Assembly: GCA_012839395.1 (NCBI GenBank)
Contig: DUNJ01000178.1
Span: forward strand, 1-9,195
Length of the DNA: 9,195 nt
Source of the DNA: Tepidimicrobium sp.
GTDB lineage: Bacteria > Bacillota > Clostridia > Tissierellales > Tepidimicrobiaceae
Direction: 5' to 3'
This document shows, piece by piece, positions 6,905-9,195 of the stretch (position 1 is its first letter; each line of letters begins with the position of its first letter). The position numbers and the translations under genes are program-made. Under the pieces are notes generated by a model. It searched no databases, was not told the origin of the DNA, and saw only the letters and a program-made list of their open reading frames with translations.

Positions 6905-8596
6905 CTATTCCTCCTGACTTAGTGTATATCCTGCCCGTAATATTTCCTCAATAGTGGTTATACCATTGAACACCAGGCTTACAGCATTTTCTACTAAGGT
7001 TATCATACCCTTCTTCATAGCACAATTACGTAATTCGTCTACGCTGGCCCTATTATCTATTAACTGTCTAATATCCTTGTCTATAACCATTATTTCATGT
7101 ATAGCTCTTCTTCCCTTATATCCATAATTACACATATTACAGCCCTTTGCTCTATATAAAGCCACCTCTTTCTCTGCATCCAATCCTAAAATCCTTTTCT
7201 CCACTAAAGTAGCTTCATAGGCTATCTTGCAGTTATGGCATAGCTCCTTTATAAGCCTTTGAGAAATAACCCCTATAATAGCAGAAGACACCATATAGGG
7301 TTCAATCCCCATATCCATAAGCCGCACCACAGCCGATACGCTATCATTTGTATGGAGGGTAGAAAGTACAATATGTCCCGTAATAGCGGCTCTTACAGCT
7401 ATTTCCGCAGTCTCAGCATCCCTTATCTCCCCAACCATCATTATATCTGGATCCTGCCTTAAAAAAGCCCTTAATCCATTGGCAAAAGTCAGTCCAGCCT
7501 TTGGATTTATCTGAACCTGGTTTACCCCTTCAAGTTTATATTCCACCGGATCTTCTATAGTTATTATGTTCTTATCCGGCCTATTCAGTTCTTTCAATAT
7601 CGCATATAGAGTAGTACTTTTACCACTACCTGTAGGTCCCGTCACCAATATCATTCCATGAGGTTGCCTCAATATCATATTGAAAGATTTCATGTTTTCT
7701 TCCGTAAATCCTAGCTGTTCCTTTGAGAACATAAAATTGCTTCTATCCAATAACCTGATAACTATTTTTTCCCCATAGACAGTTGGTATAGTAGATATCC
7801 TCATATCTATCTCCCTACCATTTACGTTGGACTCCACCCTACCATCCTGGGGAACCCTCTTTTCAGCAATATCCATTCTTCCCATAATCTTAACCCTGGT
7901 GACTATGGCTGAAAGACCACTTCTAGATAACTTCATAATCTCCTGTAGATCTCCATCTATCCTGTACCTAATTCGAATATCCTTAGCATAGGGCTCTATA
8001 TGTATGTCACTGGCCCTCATCTCAATAGCTTGTTCAATTATTGAATTTATCAATTTTACAATTGGTGCCAAGGTTACTTCCATTAACTCTTCATCTTCTA
8101 GTTCATATGTATCGCCAATCTCATAGGATTCTGCAAATTCCCTTGCCATCTTTTCAGCCGATTCCTTTCTATAATATCTATCTATGCTCTGCAATATATC
8201 CTCCCTACTGGCAATAGCTGGCTGTATATCGTATCCAGTGCATATTTTAATGTCATCTATTGCAAAGATATTCAGCGGATCCGCCATAGCTACCATAAGC
8301 TGGTTTTCCTTTTCATCTATGGCTATCAATTCATATCGCCTGGCTAAATTTTCCGGCACCTTGGTAACTACTTCCGGATTGATAGCAATTTTATTTAAAT
8401 CCAAATGTGAAATACCTAGCTGAAATTCTAATACCTCTATAATATCGCTATTGCTAATATAGCCTTTTTTCATTAAAATTTCTTCAAGTCTTTCACCAAA
8501 TCTACTTTGATCTTCCAGAGCTTGATTCAATTCTTCCTCAGAAATCTTCCCATAGTTAAGTAAAAGCTCCCCTAACCTTAAATTTGATGTCCTCAT
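6905..8596 (-). CDS. pilB: PilB, T4P extension ATPase with MshEN c-di-GMP-type N-domain
   Basis: A 563-residue GspE/PilB ATPase. The N-terminal MshEN domain spans about 1-140. Residues 7-30 follow the family c-di-GMP motif: RLG at 7-9, L12, G16, I18, L23, L27, Q30. A second copy with GERLEEILMKKG-YIS lies at about 33-60. The N2 domain is at about 175-290 (RASDIHIEPYAKDIRIRYR). The core has Walker A GPTGSGKST (320-328), Asp box ITIEDPVEY (345-353), Walker B DPDIMMVGEIRD (382-393) and His box GHIVLSTLHTND (407-418). The zinc-binding tetracysteine is C453, C456, C486 and C489. PilB polymerises pilin through PilC. It is the first gene of the pilus cluster, 66 nt after aroE. The ATG has GGAGG 4 nt upstream. 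A GspE-type secretion ATPase is less likely given the adjacent pilT and pilM. c-di-GMP binding is inferred from the motif. Confidence 0.96.
   Translation of the reverse strand: MRTSNLRLGELLLNYGKISEEELNQALEDQSRFGERLEEILMKKGYISNSDIIEVLEFQLGISHLDLNKIAINPEVVTKVPENLARRYELIAIDEKENQLMVAMADPLNIFAIDDIKICTGYDIQPAIASREDILQSIDRYYRKESAEKMAREFAESYEIGDTYELEDEELMEVTLAPIVKLINSIIEQAIEMRASDIHIEPYAKDIRIRYRIDGDLQEIMKLSRSGLSAIVTRVKIMGRMDIAEKRVPQDGRVESNVNGREIDMRISTIPTVYGEKIVIRLLDRSNFMFSKEQLGFTEENMKSFNMILRQPHGMILVTGPTGSGKSTTLYAILKELNRPDKNIITIEDPVEYKLEGVNQVQINPKAGLTFANGLRAFLRQDPDIMMVGEIRDAETAEIAVRAAITGHIVLSTLHTNDSVSAVVRLMDMGIEPYMVSSAIIGVISQRLIKELCHNCKIAYEATLVEKRILGLDAEKEVALYRAKGCNMCNYGYKGRRAIHEIMVIDKDIRQLIDNRASVDELRNCAMKKGMITLVENAVSLVFNGITTIEEILRAGYTLSQEE
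6910..6915 (-). promoter_or_regulatory. Shine-Dalgarno site for the GTG start of pilT, inside the end of pilB
   Basis: AGGAGG on the minus strand is read as part of the codons for the final Gln-Glu-Glu of PilB, 6 nt before GTG 6903. It fixes the GTG start and makes translational coupling of retraction and extension ATPases likely. Confidence 0.8.
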
Positions 8597-8643
8597 ATTT
8601 CCTCCATATTCCTTCCCTTAATTGAAATAGATCTTCTATATAA

Positions 8644-8661
8644 ATAACATTTACACGTTAT
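8644..8661 (-). other. Small hairpin with GUAA tetraloop just after aroE
   Basis: On the minus strand, ATAACGT and ATGTTAT form a 7-bp stem (one G-U pair) closed by GTAA, a GNRA-type tetraloop. It begins 1 nt after the aroE stop and ends about 47 nt before pilB. The stem is AT-rich and not followed by a T-run, so termination is probably weak at best. It may be an attenuator, an mRNA end, or chance. Confidence 0.35.
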
Positions 8662-8662
8662 A

Positions 8663-9195
8663 TTATTCAACATATTTTTTTAAAATCCTTCTTATTTTCT
8701 CAAAATTTTTAAAAACATTAAAAGATTCCTTTTCACTCCATATCTTTTGGCTATATAAAGCCTGGTTTATTAACATGGAAAGTCCCCCTATGATATGATA
8801 TCCTTTTTTTTCGGCTAGCTTCATAAATTTGGTTTTTTGAGGCTTATAGATAGTATCATATACCACTAACTTTTTGGGAAAGCCTGTAAAATCTATTGGA
8901 CTTTTATCGGTATCAGGGTACATGCCAATTGAAGTACAATTTATCACCATATCTATCTCATCCTTGGGCACACCCTCCAATGCTAAGCTTCTAAATTCAA
9001 CCAATACATTGGGAAAGAATCTCCCTATTTTATCCGCCAATCTCTCAGCCTTCGACACCGTTCTGTTACAGATAAAAATCTTTTTGGCACCTTCCGTAGC
9101 TACGGATATCGAAATTGCGTTAGCAACTCCTCCTGCACCTAGGACCAATATGTTTCTATCTTTCAAATCTATCCCTTCCATATTCATAGATTTTA
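8663..9195 (-). CDS. aroE: Shikimate dehydrogenase, C-terminal part (5' end beyond window)
   Basis: About 177 codons run from the right edge to TAA at 8663. Full AroE is about 280 residues, so the substrate-binding N-domain with the catalytic Lys and Asp is outside. An internal ATG at 9187 is not the real start, since the frame is open through the edge and homology begins earlier. Visible from there: the Rossmann NADP-binding loop ILVLGAGGVANAISI, the ICNRT strand end that contacts the NADP phosphate, the MVINCTSIGMYP motif, and the GGLSMLINQALYSQKIW helix that carries the conserved substrate-binding Gln. The enzyme reduces 3-dehydroshikimate to shikimate with NADPH in aromatic amino acid synthesis. 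It is unrelated in function to the pilus genes, but this neighbourhood is a familiar one for T4P loci in Clostridia. No strong promoter separates it from pilB. Confidence 0.95.
   Translation of the reverse strand, partial: KSMNMEGIDLKDRNILVLGAGGVANAISISVATEGAKKIFICNRTVSKAERLADKIGRFFPNVLVEFRSLALEGVPKDEIDMVINCTSIGMYPDTDKSPIDFTGFPKKLVVYDTIYKPQKTKFMKLAEKKGYHIIGGLSMLINQALYSQKIWSEKESFNVFKNFEKIRRILKKYVE

Noticed and set aside
4214..8596. Competence pseudopilus or type II secretion system instead of T4P
   Set aside because: The presence of PilT with AIRNLIRE, plus PilM and PilN, points to a retractable T4P; comG operons and T2SS lack these.
8597..8662. c-di-GMP riboswitch upstream of pilB, as seen before some clostridial pilus genes
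   Set aside because: The gap is too short for the aptamer, and no conserved riboswitch core or terminator is visible.
8597..8670. Possible sigma-A promoter (TTGAAT as -35) upstream of pilB
   Set aside because: At 17-18 nt spacing the -10 matches are only two or three of six bases, so the AT-rich background explains it as well.
1..9195. CRISPR arrays, tRNA or rRNA genes, insertion sequences, toxin-antitoxin pairs
   Set aside because: No repeated spacer pattern, cloverleaf, transposase motif or terminal inverted repeats were seen; the window is almost fully filled by the pilus operon and aroE.

Overview
The window reads as a chromosomal segment of an AT-rich, monoderm Clostridia-type Firmicute. 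The evidence is heavy use of ATA, AGA and AGG codons, strong purine-rich Shine-Dalgarno sites, GTG and TTG starts, and a type IV pilus (T4P) set with no PilP or PilQ gene between or beside the alignment genes seen here. The exact genus cannot be read from the sequence alone. Every credible gene is on the minus strand, so the biological order runs from high to low coordinates.

Layout, 5' to 3' on the minus strand: the C-terminal part of shikimate dehydrogenase aroE (cut by the right edge), a 66-nt gap with a small hairpin, then pilB (extension ATPase with an MshEN c-di-GMP-type N-domain), pilT (retraction ATPase), pilC (membrane platform), a major-pilin-like gene, pilD (prepilin peptidase/methylase), pilM (actin-like), pilN, a pilO-like gene with a large C-terminal carbohydrate-binding-like domain, and a GspH/FimT-like minor pseudopilin cut by the left edge. 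Gaps run from an 11-nt overlap to 97 nt, so this is very probably one operon. More minor pilin genes probably follow to the left of the window.

The genes form a nearly complete Gram-positive T4P machine. PilD cleaves and methylates the pilin and pseudopilin. PilB and PilT power extension and retraction through PilC. PilM, PilN and PilO form the cytoplasmic ring and membrane alignment complex. The presence of pilT favours a retractable pilus over a competence pseudopilus.

The most unusual item is the PilO-like protein. Its usual single-TM, coiled-coil and ferredoxin-like part is followed by an acidic linker and a domain of about 150 residues. That domain resembles the beta-sandwich modules found at the C-terminus of Firmicute phosphodiester-glycosidase-type wall proteins. 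With no outer membrane or secretin, it could tether the pilus base to the cell wall. Other points of interest are two hairpins bracketing the pilin gene, a compact PilM with a TTG start, an acidic tail on PilN overlapping the pilO start, and the SD of pilT embedded in the last codons of pilB. No RNA genes, mobile elements, CRISPR arrays or clear terminators were seen.
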